From Zea mays (Eukaryota > Streptophyta > Magnoliopsida > Poales > Poaceae), in the NCBI RefSeq assembly GCF_902167145.1, contig NC_050105.1:116453898-116517897 (forward strand): 64,000 nt of DNA, in the 5' to 3' direction. Position numbers and translations under genes: made by a program. This document shows positions 1 to 10,236 of this stretch, piece by piece (the stretch's first letter is position 1; each line of letters begins with the position of its first letter). The notes under the pieces are model-generated. The model worked only from the letters and a program-made list of their open reading frames with translations. It was not told where the DNA came from and did not search any database.

Positions 1-410
1 TGGATCCACATGTGGGATTATTAGAATCGACTCTATTTATATCTAAGGTTATGATGGCAGTATTATGAAACTTATCAATGTCCGTTTTGTTCCAAAATTG
101 AAGAGAAATCTTATTTCTTTGAGCACTTTTAGAAGCAATGGGATTCAATTTTGCTGCTATTGATGGTGTTCTTAAGGTTTCTCGTGACAATCGTATTATC
201 TTGAGGGCAACCATTTGAATAATCTCTATTACTTGCAATGTTCAACAGTTGATACTGAAGTTGTTTCTATTGCGTCCAGAAGAGAGGTTATTTTGATGAT
301 ACAAAGCTGTGCTCCAGTTCTAAGTCTAATGATTTTTTAGACTTGGTTGATATTCAAATTTAGCATCCTAGTGGTGTTTGGGAAACAGTTCTATGGATTT
401 AGAGTTAAGG
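1..410 (+). pseudogene. Copia pol fragment (pre-integrase region)
   Basis: A broken reading frame contains NVRFVPKLKRNLISLSTF followed by SNG, around 70-150. This is the conserved stretch just after the Copia protease and before the integrase zinc finger. A degenerate NLYYLQCSTV follows around 220-250. Stops and frame changes are frequent, and the region jumps directly to a polypurine tract, so most of integrase, RT and RNase H are deleted. The window edge truncates the left end. It is dead sequence from a Tnt1-like Copia element on the plus strand. Confidence 0.7.
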
Positions 411-417
411 GGAGATT

Positions 418-617
418 TGTTCGAATATGCCTCTAATTTCTTTTATATATTTGGAATATGCCTTGGAATATGCTTTCCTGTACGCCTATATATATAGACC
501 CTCCCTATAACTTGTACTCTACGGTTGATAGTGAATACATTTCCTCGTGGTTGTTTGCTCCTCCATATTGGAGGGGATTTTTCACATAAATATTTATGTC
601 TATTTTATTTCCTAACA
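418..617 (+). mobile_element. 3' LTR of the small Copia element, about 200 bp
   Basis: A polypurine tract (AGTTAAGGGGAGATT, about 403-417) directly precedes TGTTCGAATATG, and the segment ends in TTCCTAACA, giving the usual TG...CA ends. A TATA-like CTATATATATAG lies near 488. The short length fits the small LTRs of Copia elements. The right boundary is inferred from the terminal motif because no second LTR is in the window. Confidence 0.6.
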
Positions 618-922
618 ACGTGGATGCATCGTGTGGCACTATAGTCTATCTATTGCGTAACCGCACTCAATCTAATTAGATCGTGTGCACCAGTTTACCC
701 ATATAGTTACCCAAAATACTGTTTTGCATTGTTTTGTATTGTGAAATACACTGTTCACATAATGGAGTTTAAATATGGATATGAGGATGGGTAAGCTGCT
801 AAAAATAGCCTTAGCATGTGCTTTTTGGTGGTATCATCCATGCCATGTTTGACTAACACCTGCAATGTATTTCATGATTAACGATACTAATTTTCAGAAT
901 CACACTTCCTTTCCTCCTAAAA
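618..922. other. Unassigned sequence, no gene seen
   Basis: AT-rich sequence without a convincing open frame or terminal repeat. It is the left flank of the Zeon-like insertion. Confidence 0.5.
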
Positions 923-927
923 TAGAT

Positions 928-1569
928 TGTTGGGGACTTGTTCTCAAATGCTATGAGTTAAGAACAAGGCAACACAGAAAATGTTAATTTATAATGTCCT
1001 TCGTTCTTCGGAACATTATTTCCCTTAGGATATAATGACTTTTGAACGAAGGTTATGAAGGACATACCTTCATAAACATGGCAAACGATGATGAAGAATG
1101 GATTATAAGGAATATAAATGATAACATAGACAATTATATATTATTATTGTGAGGAAACAGTAATAACATTAAATTACAAATGTACCTTCAGCTTGGAAGT
1201 ATATGAAAGTACAGGTGTGACGCAAAAGCAAATGCCAGATCAGCGTGAACAGTACGGGGGTACTGTTCACCTATTTATAGGCACAGGACACAGCCCATAC
1301 AAAATTACATTTATGCCCTTTACATTTGATAATAATTCTATAGTAATCTATCGAGGTCTGAATAGCCTTTTCATCTTTAAGTCGGTTTCATTTTTTGCTA
1401 TCACGCCGAAGCTTTCCTGCTCACACCTTCGGCGCTGTATCAACCTTCGTATTATTCTGGTCTGCTGTGATACCGACTTGAGTCCGAAGATACCTGTTCA
1501 CACATTATACTCCAGAAATACCGTCAAATCCTGTTTTTGAGGACCTTCGTAAGCCGAAGGCCCCCAACA
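928..1569 (-). repeat. LTR (3' LTR in element orientation)
   Basis: This copy aligns along its length with 7662-8303. Just outside it on the minus strand is GCGAGGGGCTAC (1570-1581), a short polypurine tract suited to plus-strand priming. The 115-codon open frame inside it recurs in the other LTR and is not a gene. Confidence 0.9.
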
Positions 1570-1875
1570 GTAGCCCCTCGCAATATTAATTTGTTTAAAA
1601 TAATAAATTTAGATTGCGACATGGACGAAGGCTTTACGCCGAAGGTCCGAAAAAACACCTTCCCTTTGCTAGAATAGCAACATTCTCTGACAAGCGGGGT
1701 CTTTCAATTTTCAACGCACTGGGCGTATAAATACAGTCATACCACAAACTCATTTGGCACGCTCTCTTGCCATCTGCTCCCGCTCACTCAATTTTTAGCT
1801 CTTGCGCACTAAAATTTGCTGAGCGTTTAGTTTTAAAGCTTCGGCTTTGAAAACAGTTTTTTAGCGTTTTCGAAG

Positions 1876-4800
1876 ATGTCTGAAGAGAAGAAAGCTGCTG
1901 CTGAGATGAAGCTGAGTCTCGACGAAGAGAAGAACTTGGGGTTTCTTATAGCGATGTCGAAGACGAATACAGAAAAAATCACCAAGGAGATTCTGGAAGG
2001 TTTGTCTGAAGATACTGGTGACAGCGACAGTTATGATGTGGACAGTGGTGGTGAAGACTCCGAAGATCGCCCTTGGCGACCAAGCCATGCGGTTTTCGGC
2101 AAATCAACTATCAAAGAAAATCATCTTGTTAACATGAGAGGAAGGTATTTCCGGGATTTGTCCATTGTGAGGGCCGACGAAGGGGAAAAAACTTGTCCAC
2201 ACCCTGAAGAGAATGAAGTCGTAGTGTACCGAAGCTTTTTGAAAGCTGGACTACGATTTCCCCTGAGCGAGTTTGTTGTAGAGGTGCTGAAAATATTCGA
2301 AGTCTATCTTCACCAACTTACCCCCGAGGCAATCATAAGGCTGAATATCTTCGTGTGGGCCGTGAGAAGCCAAGGTCTGAAGCCTGATGCAAAAAGTTTC
2401 TGCAATATACACGAATTATCATACGAAACAAAACCTTGGGGTAAAGAACAGTACCATAATAATTTTGGCTGCTACAGTTTCGTTTCTCGATCCGGGTCAA
2501 GTTGCCCCGTGCCAACCTTTCGGAAGAGATGGCCCGGCGACTGGATGACAGAATGGTTTTATGTGAAGAATGACCTGACAGTACGAGAAGATATCAAAGG
2601 TATAATTATGCGCCCTATTTGGCAAAGCTTCGGCCTTCGGAGGCCGAAGGTTGAAATGAATGAAGCTGCCGAAGAATGCCAGAGAGCCTTCGGCGTTATC
2701 TGTTCTTTTATTGGGACGAGAGATTTAGTACAAGAGCATATTGCCTTCAGGGTATGGCCGCTCGCGGAGAAATGGGAAATGCCGCAAGAAACCATAAAAG
2801 AAACCGACGAAGGTGGACTTATGAGGCTGAAATATACTTTTAAGTTTGGAGATAAATTCGTTGAGCCAGATGACGACTGGTTAAAAAGTATTGAAAATTT
2901 AAGTGATGAACTGCTTGGGGCTTATTCGAAGGCCGAAGATATTGCACTGTCAGCAGCCTTCGGAGGCCGAAAAAAGAAGAGGCTGAATCGGGTGTTTGAT
3001 GCAATCGGGTTCGTCTACCCTGACTATCGTTATCCCATTCGAGGGCAGAAAAGAAAAAACACAACCTCTGCGAAAGAAGAAGCTGCAACTGCTCCTAGCG
3101 AGCCCGAGCCGAAAAGAAAGAGGATAAAGGTCCTTACACATCGGCCGCGCTATATTGAACCAGCTTCGGTGCCTGAGTTCACCGGAGAAACTTCTTCGGC
3201 CACCGAAGCTGAAAAGCCAACCAAACTGACCTTGCTGCCAGAAGCCGCAGAAATGGCCGAAACGCCAACAAGGATAGAATTAGAAGAACCGAAGATTTTG
3301 TTACCAGAAACAAAAGAGATGGCCGAAGCGCCATCCACAGAAAAAATGGAAGAAGTGAAAAAACCAACTGAGGAAAAAACATCAGAAGTTTTGAGTCCTG
3401 CAGCAAATGTTGAGACAGTAAAAAATCAAAAGGTGCCAGCAGTGACTCCGAAGAGAAAGAGAATGGCTAATGTGCTAGATGTTCTGGAAACAATTAAATC
3501 TTCAAGCTCACCTCCGAAGAAAACTATTGCCATTCCCGAAGCGAAAACTGAAAATTCTGATATTAAAGTTCCCGAGCAAGAAACTGAAGCCGGAGCTGGG
3601 TCCTTAGAGCCTACGAAGATTAAATCCTTGGAAACCGAGGAAGAAAAAATAACAAAGCCAACTTTTGTTGAAGAAATCAGTATCATTGCCCCCGAAGCAT
3701 CCCCTAAAGACTCTGATTATATTGTTCGTCATGCTTCGGGGAAAAAATTATCAGAAAAAGAAAAGCAAGAGGCCCAACGCTACGCCCAAAAACTGAATTA
3801 TCCAAAGGGGGCGCTAATATTCAATGGCAGTGGAGAAGAAGACTTTTTGTATTGTCTCCCTGACAGCAAGGAGATTTCTGTCTGTCGGGAGATGAGCAAG
3901 AGCTTCGGATTCCCAACATTAGAAGACGGGCTCTCGGTGCTGTCGAAGAATGATCTGGCCGACAGCCTGGCATATAATAGCTTAAAGGTGCAACAAATGG
4001 GATCTTTGTATTTTTTGCTGAGACCAAAATTTTTCGTTTGCTTAAATCTAATGACATACACTTATTCTTCTTTGCAGGGCCTGATACTTAGCAATGCCCT
4101 CAGGGCCCAAAAAGATGCTGAAGACGAAGGGTGTGCCATAGCCCTGAGCAACCTTCGTTCCGAAGTAATTGAACTGAGGAACGAAGGTCTCGAAAAAGAT
4201 AAGATATTACATTCATTAATAAATAGAATAAAGGAAGATAAAGCTACTTTTAAAGGTCAAGCTGAAGCTCAGAAGCGCGAAATTGAAGATCTTCGAAAAC
4301 AACTGGCTAGAGCCAAAGAGGAACGCATGCTTGAAGAAACGAAGCGAGAACTCAGCGACCAATGGGCAAATCATTTAGAGGGAACTGTTGAAGAGCTTCG
4401 TTCATCTAAGAAAAGATGTTATAACAAATCTATAGAATGTGTCAAGAAGTTGAAAGCTAGCTTCGCCAGCGTCGGCGCATTTTCGAACGAAGAAAACTTT
4501 ACAAGAGGAACCCCGAAGGTCCCCTTGAATGGATTAATCAGGAAGCTGAAGCCTTCGAAGAAATTTTAAATAGCCGCGGAGACATATGTGCTTTCTCGGG
4601 GGCCAGGGGGATTGCCACTATTTTGGAGAAGAAGGGCTGCAATCATGTAAAGATTTTAGCACAATCCGAAGCTAGCTTGTCCTTCGAAGATGCAAGAGAT
4701 CCATCGGCTGAAGCTAGCATGGTTGGTGGAAAATTTTTCACCGACGTCTGGGATAATGGTGGCCGGAAAATGGCTCGAGAAATTATTCGCAAAAGCGAAA

Positions 4801-5100
4801 AGGGCATTCACGATGCTAGAGAAGTAGCTGAGGCTGCTGAGAAGAGCGCAGAGCCCGAAGGGCAACTAGGTATTAACTAATGGTTTTTATTGTGTTGTAA
4901 TTTTTGGGTTTTAAACTTCATTTTCAGTTTGTAATAGCAATGTAGTCGTATCATGTCCTCCTTCAGATCCTGCTAAAGCGTCTCCGGGCTCTCAGCCGAA
5001 AGGAGGCGACGAAATTAAAAAGATGGCTGAAGCTATTATGGACGAAGTTGTCAATCGGCTCCTGAATGAGGCTGCAGAAGTTGTTCTGAGAGAAGATTAA
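1876..5100 (+). pseudogene. Antisense retrotransposon gene, 'putative gypsy-type transposon' (Transposase_28-like) protein
   Basis: The first frame is 897 codons (1876-4569), opposite in strand to the gag of the same element. Residues about 115-240 match the plant family annotated as putative gypsy-type transposon, with LSEFVVEVLKIFEVYLHQL and a later WPGDWMTEWFYVKND. Residues 400-650 are Lys/Glu/Pro-rich and disordered. The C-terminus is a long coiled coil. Two GT-AG introns are visible. One is 3988-4077 (AAG|GTGCAA to TTTGCAG|GGC, 90 bp, phase 0 on both sides). The other is 4870-4927 (CTAG|GTATTA to TTTTCAG|TTT, 58 bp), after which the frame stays open to TAA at 5098-5100. A one-base shift near 4510 breaks the frame between the 897-codon ORF and the downstream ORF (4623-4880). 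No biochemical function is known to me; the family occurs in plant retroelements. Confidence 0.7.
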
Positions 5101-5579
5101 ATACTATTGTAAAAAACTTCTGAAATGTAAAATGTGACATCTTGTAGTCCTGAATGTAATATACCTGCTTTTATTGTTTAATTCTTTACGATGCATGAAA
5201 TTTTACATACGTACCGTTTTTGCGTCTTTGACGAAAAAACACCTTCCCTTCTTTTCATGCTTCGTGAAGAATGATTTTCATTTGTCACAACAATATTCGT
5301 AGTGTTCTGATGAATAATATCCAAGCTTCGTGAAGATGTTCTCCGAAGCTATACTTCCGAAGATCAATAGTGTATCTGCTTGCAAATTAGCATGATTTTC
5401 CCCTTTCAAAACATTTTTCCGAAGATCGATGTCATGTCCCCTTCTTGTGCCATATGCAGCATGATGTATGATGCTTATGCTATGCGAAATGATGCGATGA
5501 TGTTATGTTGTGTAAGATGGTGTTTATTTCGAAGATACACACACATTCCTGCGATAAAACACATAGTCTCAGCGTTGTC
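5101..5579. other. 3' region of the antisense gene; no further gene
   Basis: AT-rich sequence with several TGTAAT/AATGTAA stretches that could serve as polyadenylation signals for the plus-strand gene. No coding similarity is seen. Confidence 0.45.
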
Positions 5580-5885
5580 TTATAAGCCTCCCTTAGGAGC
5601 TTCTTCGCTTTTTACTTCAGCGGAATCAGCGTTTATTTTTCGCTGTAAGCCTCCCTTAGGAGCTTCTTCGCCTTTTACTTTCAGCGGTATTCGCGTTGAC
5701 TTTTCGCGCTTCGCCTTTTACTTAGGCGGTATCAGCGTTGACTTTTCGCTGTATGCTCTGCATTCCCTTTGGAACGACTTTGGAGCAGAAAACTTACACT
5801 GCGCTCCCTTTGGAACGGCTTTTTGTGACTTCGGCAAACTTACTCTGCGTTCCTTAGAACGACTTTTTGTTGTTTCGAAGAATTT
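5580..5885. repeat. Degenerate tandem repeats between convergent genes
   Basis: The block TAAGCCTCCCTTAGGAGCTT followed by CTTCGC-TTTTACTT-CAGCGG recurs at about 5580 and 5646. It is followed by decaying relatives (GCGTTGACTTTTCGC; GCTCCCTTTGGAACGACTT). The 170-codon frame across it (5380-5892) is open only because of the repeat. It sits between the antisense gene and the end of gag. Confidence 0.6.
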
Positions 5886-6068
5886 TCGATAATTCGAAGG
5901 TCCTCTTTGTTATCACAAATCTTTAAACTTCAACAACTTAAGCCTGTGAAGAAAATATATTTTCCTTGTGAGAATCAACGAAACTATTTACATGAAACCT
6001 AAACAATGTCCTTTATTACAGAAAATAAAACTGAAATGAAAAAGACTGCTATTAAGGTAGGATATTTG

Positions 6069-7586
6069 TCAATAGATGTGCTTTGACTCTGGCACAGTGC
6101 TGTTGACTGTGCGAGCTTCGGACTGTTCTCTGAAGTCCCTTTGGTGTGGAGCATATTGGCTCCCTTCTGGCTGCTGGCCTTGTTGCAACGGTGGTGGAGG
6201 CGGAGGCTGCTGCCAGGAAGCTTGAGGTTGGCTTGCCGAAGCAACAGAAGCTGCAGGGTGATTGCCTACATACTCTGGGATGTAAGGCGAATGATACGAA
6301 GCAGTGTGCATGACCTGCTTCGGCTGAGCCTGTTGTGCTGCAGCTTCGGCTATTTCCTTTTGCTTCTGAATGGTAACATGGCACATCCTGGTGGTATGGC
6401 CTTTGTTCTCACCACAGAACAAGCAAAAAATTCTTCTTGGCTGATCGCCAAATCTTCCGCCGAAGCCCCTGGCACCTCTGCCCCTCGGAGCTGGTGGTCG
6501 GAAGGAGCCTTGCTGTTGCCCCGAAGCCTGTGAGGAACACTGTGGCCTTTGCTGTTGGCTCCCTCTATCATCATTTTGGGTAGAGTTATGAATTGATCTA
6601 ACGTGCCTCGGATAGAACCTCCCTCCGAAGCCCCTGGTCATTTCAGAAAACCTGAAAGCCTCCTCCCTTCTTTGGCGAAAATCATTATCGGCCCGAATGT
6701 ACTCGTCCATCTTCTGGAGCAGCTTCTCCAAAGTTTGAGGAGGCTTCCTAGCGAAGTACTGAGCTGACGGTCCTGGCCGAAGCCCCTTGATCATGGCCTC
6801 AATGACAATTTCGTTGGGCACTGTTGGTGCCTGTGCCCTCAAACGCAAGAACCTCCGGACGTACGCCTGAAGGTACTCTTTGTGATCCTGGGTGCACTGG
6901 AATAGGGCTTGAGCCGTGACCGGCTTCGTCTGGAACCCTTGGAAGCTGGTTAACAACAAGTCCTTCAGCTTTTGCCACGAAGTGATCGTTCCTGGTCGAA
7001 GGGAAGAGTACCAGGTTTGAGCAACACTCCTGACAGCCATAACAAAAGATTTTGCCATGACCGCAGCATTGCCACCATATGAAGATACTGTTGCTTCGTA
7101 GCTCATCAAAAACTGCTTCGGGTCTGAGTGACCATCAAATACGGGAAGCTGAGGCGGCTTGTAGGACGGAGGCCAAGGTGTAGCCTGCAGCTCAGCGGAC
7201 AGAGGAGAAGCATCATCAAAAACAAAATTCCCATGATGGAAATTGTCATACCAGTCATCTTCATTGAGGAAACCCTCCTGATGAAGGTCTTGGTGCTGAG
7301 GCCTTCGGTGTTGCTCCTCCTGGGTAAGATGACGAACTTCTTCAGAGGCTTCGTCTATCTGCCTTTGCAGTTCAGCTAGCCTGGCCATCTTTTCCTTCTT
7401 CCTTTGCACCTGTTGATGAAGGATCTCCATGTCTCTGATTTCTTGGTCTATCTCATCCTCTGGCGATGTCAGACTAACAACCTTCCTTTTCTGGCTTCGG
7501 GCCTCCCGAAGAGAGACAGTCTCCTGATTGTGGTCCAGCGGTTGGAGGGCTGCAGTGCCAGCTGCTGAAGCTTTCTTCGGAGCCAT
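6069..7586 (-). CDS. gag: Gag polyprotein of the Zeon-like element, intact
   Basis: A 505-residue frame starts about 75 bp after the LTR/PBS. Residues about 42-95 form a charged coiled coil. Residues about 148-300 are a Retrotrans_gag capsid domain (PVFDGHSDPKQFL, TWYSSLRPG, FLRLRAQAPTVPNE). A Gly/Gln/Arg-rich linker leads to one zinc knuckle, CLFCGENKGHTTRMC at 388-402. Its spacing is CX2CX5HX4C, one residue longer than the usual CX2CX4HX4C. The C-terminus is Gln/Pro-rich. The product would form the capsid and bind the element's RNA. No protease or pol follows, and no frame damage is seen. Confidence 0.88.
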   Translation of the reverse strand: MAPKKASAAGTAALQPLDHNQETVSLREARSQKRKVVSLTSPEDEIDQEIRDMEILHQQVQRKKEKMARLAELQRQIDEASEEVRHLTQEEQHRRPQHQDLHQEGFLNEDDWYDNFHHGNFVFDDASPLSAELQATPWPPSYKPPQLPVFDGHSDPKQFLMSYEATVSSYGGNAAVMAKSFVMAVRSVAQTWYSSLRPGTITSWQKLKDLLLTSFQGFQTKPVTAQALFQCTQDHKEYLQAYVRRFLRLRAQAPTVPNEIVIEAMIKGLRPGPSAQYFARKPPQTLEKLLQKMDEYIRADNDFRQRREEAFRFSEMTRGFGGRFYPRHVRSIHNSTQNDDRGSQQQRPQCSSQASGQQQGSFRPPAPRGRGARGFGGRFGDQPRRIFCLFCGENKGHTTRMCHVTIQKQKEIAEAAAQQAQPKQVMHTASYHSPYIPEYVGNHPAASVASASQPQASWQQPPPPPPLQQGQQPEGSQYAPHQRDFREQSEARTVNSTVPESKHIY

Positions 7587-7644
7587 AGCGAAGGTTTATG
7601 ATCGCCGAAGGTGTTCAAAAACTCAAAGAGTGGAAGTGAGTTCA

Positions 7645-7661
7645 CCGGAGGTGGGCGCCAA
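7645..7661 (-). promoter_or_regulatory. Primer-binding site of the Zeon-like element
   Basis: Directly inside the 7662 LTR edge, the minus strand reads TTGGCGCCCACCTCCGG. TGGCGCC pairs with the 3' end of a tRNA ending in GGCGCCA (plant tRNA-Asp ends this way). Its place next to the LTR fixes the element orientation. Confidence 0.65.
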
Positions 7662-8303
7662 TGTTGGGGACTTGTTCTCAAATGCTATGAGTTAAGAACA
7701 AGGCAACACAGAAAATGTTAATTTATAATGTCCTTCGTTCTTCGGAACATTATTTCCCTTAGGATATAATGACTTTTGAACGAAGGTTATGAAGGACATA
7801 CCTTCATAAACATGGCAAACGATGATGAAGAATGGATTATAAGGAATATAAATGATAACATAGACAATTATATATTATTATTGTGAGGAAACAGTAATAA
7901 CATTGAATTACAAATGTACCTTCAGCTTGGAAGTATATGAAAGTACAGGTGTGACGCAACAGCAAATGCCAGATCAGCGTGAACAATACGGGGGTACTGT
8001 TCACCTATTTATAGGCACAGGACACAGCCCATACAAAATTACATTTATGCCCTTTACATTTGATAATAATTCTATAGTAATCTATCGAGGTCTGAATAGC
8101 CTTTTCATCTTTAAGTCGGATTCATTTTTTGCTATCACGCCGAAGCTTTCCTGCTCACACCTTCGGCGCTGTATCAACCTTCGTATTATTCTGGTCTGCT
8201 GTGATACCGACTTGAGTCCGAAGATACCTGTTCACACATTATACTCCAGAAATACTGTCAAATCCTGTTTTTGAGTACCTTCGTAAGCCGAAGGCCCCCA
8301 ACA
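7662..8303 (-). repeat. LTR (5' LTR in element orientation)
   Basis: 642 bp, same length as 928-1569, with about six substitutions seen by eye. On the minus strand it runs from TGTTGGGGGCC to CCCCAACA, next to the PBS. It should carry the promoter for gag. Confidence 0.9.
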
Positions 8304-8308
8304 TAGAT

Positions 8309-8528
8309 CAACTCCGAAAAGCAATCTAAATGAAACTATTTTGACTTTGACTAATATTATAGTGAAGAATGACACAAATAGGTTGATCATTAAAATACAT
8401 TTCGTGTATCTAGCGATACTAACTTCACATAACATACAATTATGCTCTTTCTTCTCCATCTGTCCTAAATTAATAATTTATTTTAGGTAAAAAATAAATC
8501 CATACAATAATTGGTTGTATGTGCTTTA
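8309..8528. other. Short unassigned segment between two retrotransposons
   Basis: About 220 bp of AT-rich sequence continuous in origin with the sequence left of 923. No gene is seen. Confidence 0.5.
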
Positions 8529-9030
8529 TATATTGTCAGGGACCATAATTAGGGGTACCCCCAAGACTCATAATCTCAGCTGGTAAGCCCCATCAGCACA
8601 AAGCTGCGAAGGCCTGATGGGCGCGATTAAGGTCAAGGCACAGTCCATTCAAGGGACACGATCTCGCCTCGCCCGAGCCCAGCCTCGGGCAAAGGCAGCC
8701 GACCCCGGAGGATTCACGTCTCGCCCGAGGGTCCCCTCAAGCAACGGACACACCTTCGGCTCGCCCGAGGCCCAGTCTTCACAGAGAAGCAACCTTGGCC
8801 AGATCGCCACGCCAACCGACCGTATCGCAGGAGCATTTAATACAAGGATCGCCTGACATCTTATCCTGACGCGCGTTCCAGTCGACAAGGCCGAAGTGAC
8901 CGCAGTCACTTCGCCGCTCCACTGACCGACCTGACAGGAATACAGCACCGCCTGCCCTGCTCCGACTGCCGTGCCACTCGCCAGAGTGAGGTCGACAGCG
9001 GCTAAGTCCAGCCTCGGGCGACATAGGAAG

Positions 9031-9258
9031 CTCCGCCTCGCCCGACCCCAGGGCTCAGACTCAACCTCGACTCCGAAAGACAACGAACTCCGCCTCGCCC
9101 GACCCCAGGGCTCGGACTCAGCCTCGGCTCCAGAAGACGACGAACTCCGCCTCGCCCGACCCCAGGGCTCGGACTCGGCCTCGGCTCCGGAAGACGATGG
9201 ACTCCGCCTCGCCCGACCCCAGGGCTCGGACCCAACCTCAACCTCGAAGGAATCGCCA
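9031..9258 (+). repeat. 57-bp tandem repeat inside the 5' LTR, 4 copies
   Basis: Units beginning CTCCGCCTCGCCCGACCCCA start at 9031, 9088, 9145 and 9202, exactly 57 bp apart. The 3' LTR has five copies (31655, 31709, 31766, 31823, 31880), so the two LTRs differ by one unit. Confidence 0.9.
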
Positions 9259-9651
9259 CCTCGCCCAAACTCGGGTCCGGACTGGCCACGTCGCCAGGGG
9301 GGCCATCATTACCCTACCCCTAGCTAGCTCAGGCTACGGGGAACAAGACCGGCGTCCCATCTGGCTCGCCCCGGTAAACAAGTAATGATGACGCCCCACG
9401 TGTTCCATGACGACGACGGCTCTCAGCCCCTTACGGAAGCAAGGAGACGTCAGCAAGGATTCGACAGCCCCGACAGCTGTACTTCCACAGGGCCTGAGCG
9501 CTCCTCCGACGGCCACGACATCACATGAACAGGGTGCCACAACCTCTCCGACCGCCACGACGGCATGTACTTAGGGCTCTAGCTCCTCTCTGCTAGACAC
9601 GTTAGCACACTACTACACCCCCCATTGTACACTGGATCCTCTCCTTACGCC

Positions 9652-9659
9652 TATAAAAG
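9652..9659 (+). promoter_or_regulatory. TATA box of the Tat element LTR
   Basis: TATAAAAG in the context CTTACGCCTATAAAAGGAAG, about 285 bp before the LTR end. The same motif is at 32330 in the 3' LTR. Confidence 0.7.
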
Positions 9660-9940
9660 GAAGGTTCAGGGCTCTCGTACAGAGAGGTTGGCCGCGCGGG
9701 AGAACGGGCCGGCGCGTAAGGCCCTCGCTCTCTCTCTCCCACTCCCGCGCGAACGCTTGTAACCCCCTATTGCAAGTGCATCCAGCCGCCCTGGGCGCAG
9801 GACAACACGAAGGCCGCGGTTTCCCCTCGCTGTTCTCCCCCCCTTTGTGTCCCGTCTCACGCCGACCCATCTGGGCTGGGGCACGCAGCGACAATTTACT
9901 CGTCGGTCCAGGGACCCCCCGGGGTCGAAACGCCGACAGT

Positions 9941-9958
9941 TGGCGCGCCAGGTAGGGG
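9941..9958 (+). promoter_or_regulatory. Primer-binding site of the Tat element
   Basis: TGGCGCGCCAGGTAGGGG begins two bases after the LTR end at 9938. The GGCGCGCCAGGTAGGGG type of PBS is common in maize gypsy elements. Confidence 0.75.
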
Positions 9959-9998
9959 CCTGCTGCGTGTTGACGAACAGCTTCCCGTCAAGCTCCAG

Positions 9999-10236
9999 AT
10001 GGGTAGTCCCCAGCAACCTTTCCAACCCGGGACGATGCTCCGTTTCGGGAGTCTCGAGTTCATGTCTCTCGACGACAGCTACGGCATGATACTCCTTCTT
10101 CCGCCACGCGACGACGACAATGGCGGCCGTCAGCCCGCCCGCCGGTGGCGGAATCGACGACGTCTTCCCCACGTGGCGGAAGAGCAACATTGAGTTCTGT
10201 CCCGTCGCCTCCCCCGCCAACGGAGGAGGAGGCGGG
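9999..10236 (+). pseudogene. gag: Gag N-terminus of the Tat element, cut by insertion
   Basis: A frame opens with MGSPQQPFQPGTMLRFGSLE at the first ATG after the PBS and stops at 10191-10193. The following coding-like sequence, rich in Gly/Glu codons, is cut at 10236 by the nested element. The rest of gag resumes at 20890. Confidence 0.6.

Larger units (their letters stand above)
928..8303 (-). mobile_element. Complete Zeon-like non-autonomous Ty3/gypsy retrotransposon
   Basis: Two 642 bp LTRs (928-1569 and 7662-8303) share the ends TGTTGGGG and CCCCCAACA and are flanked by a perfect 5 bp target duplication TAGAT (923-927 and 8304-8308). PBS, gag and PPT positions show it is transcribed on the minus strand. 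Total length is 7376 bp. It encodes gag but no protease, RT, RNase H or integrase, so it would depend on another element in trans. The 640 bp LTRs, 7.3-7.4 kb length and gag-only coding resemble the maize cinful-zeon group. By eye the two LTRs differ at about six positions, so the insertion is recent. A large gene lies antisense to gag inside it. Confidence 0.9.
8534..9938 (+). repeat. 5' LTR of the Tat gypsy element (1405 bp)
   Basis: Runs from TGTCAGGG to CGCCGACA. It is GC-rich in the left two thirds. A TATA box CTATAAAAGG lies at 9651-9660, followed by GAGAGGTTGGCCGCGCGGG. The last 100 bp contain ACCCATCTGGGCTGGG. Several overlapping open frames on both strands arise from high GC and are not genes. 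Confidence 0.88.

Noticed and set aside
1876..4569. Independent host gene encoding an 897-residue protein
   Set aside because: It lies wholly between two LTRs with one target duplication and belongs to a retroelement-associated protein family.
5380..5892. 170-codon plus-strand frame
   Set aside because: Open because of tandem repeats; composition Ser/Phe/Ala-rich, no family recognised.
8617..9327. Overlapping open frames of 79-144 codons on both strands
   Set aside because: They lie in the GC-rich LTR, recur in the second LTR at 31241-32063, and follow the 57 bp repeat. No domain was recognised.
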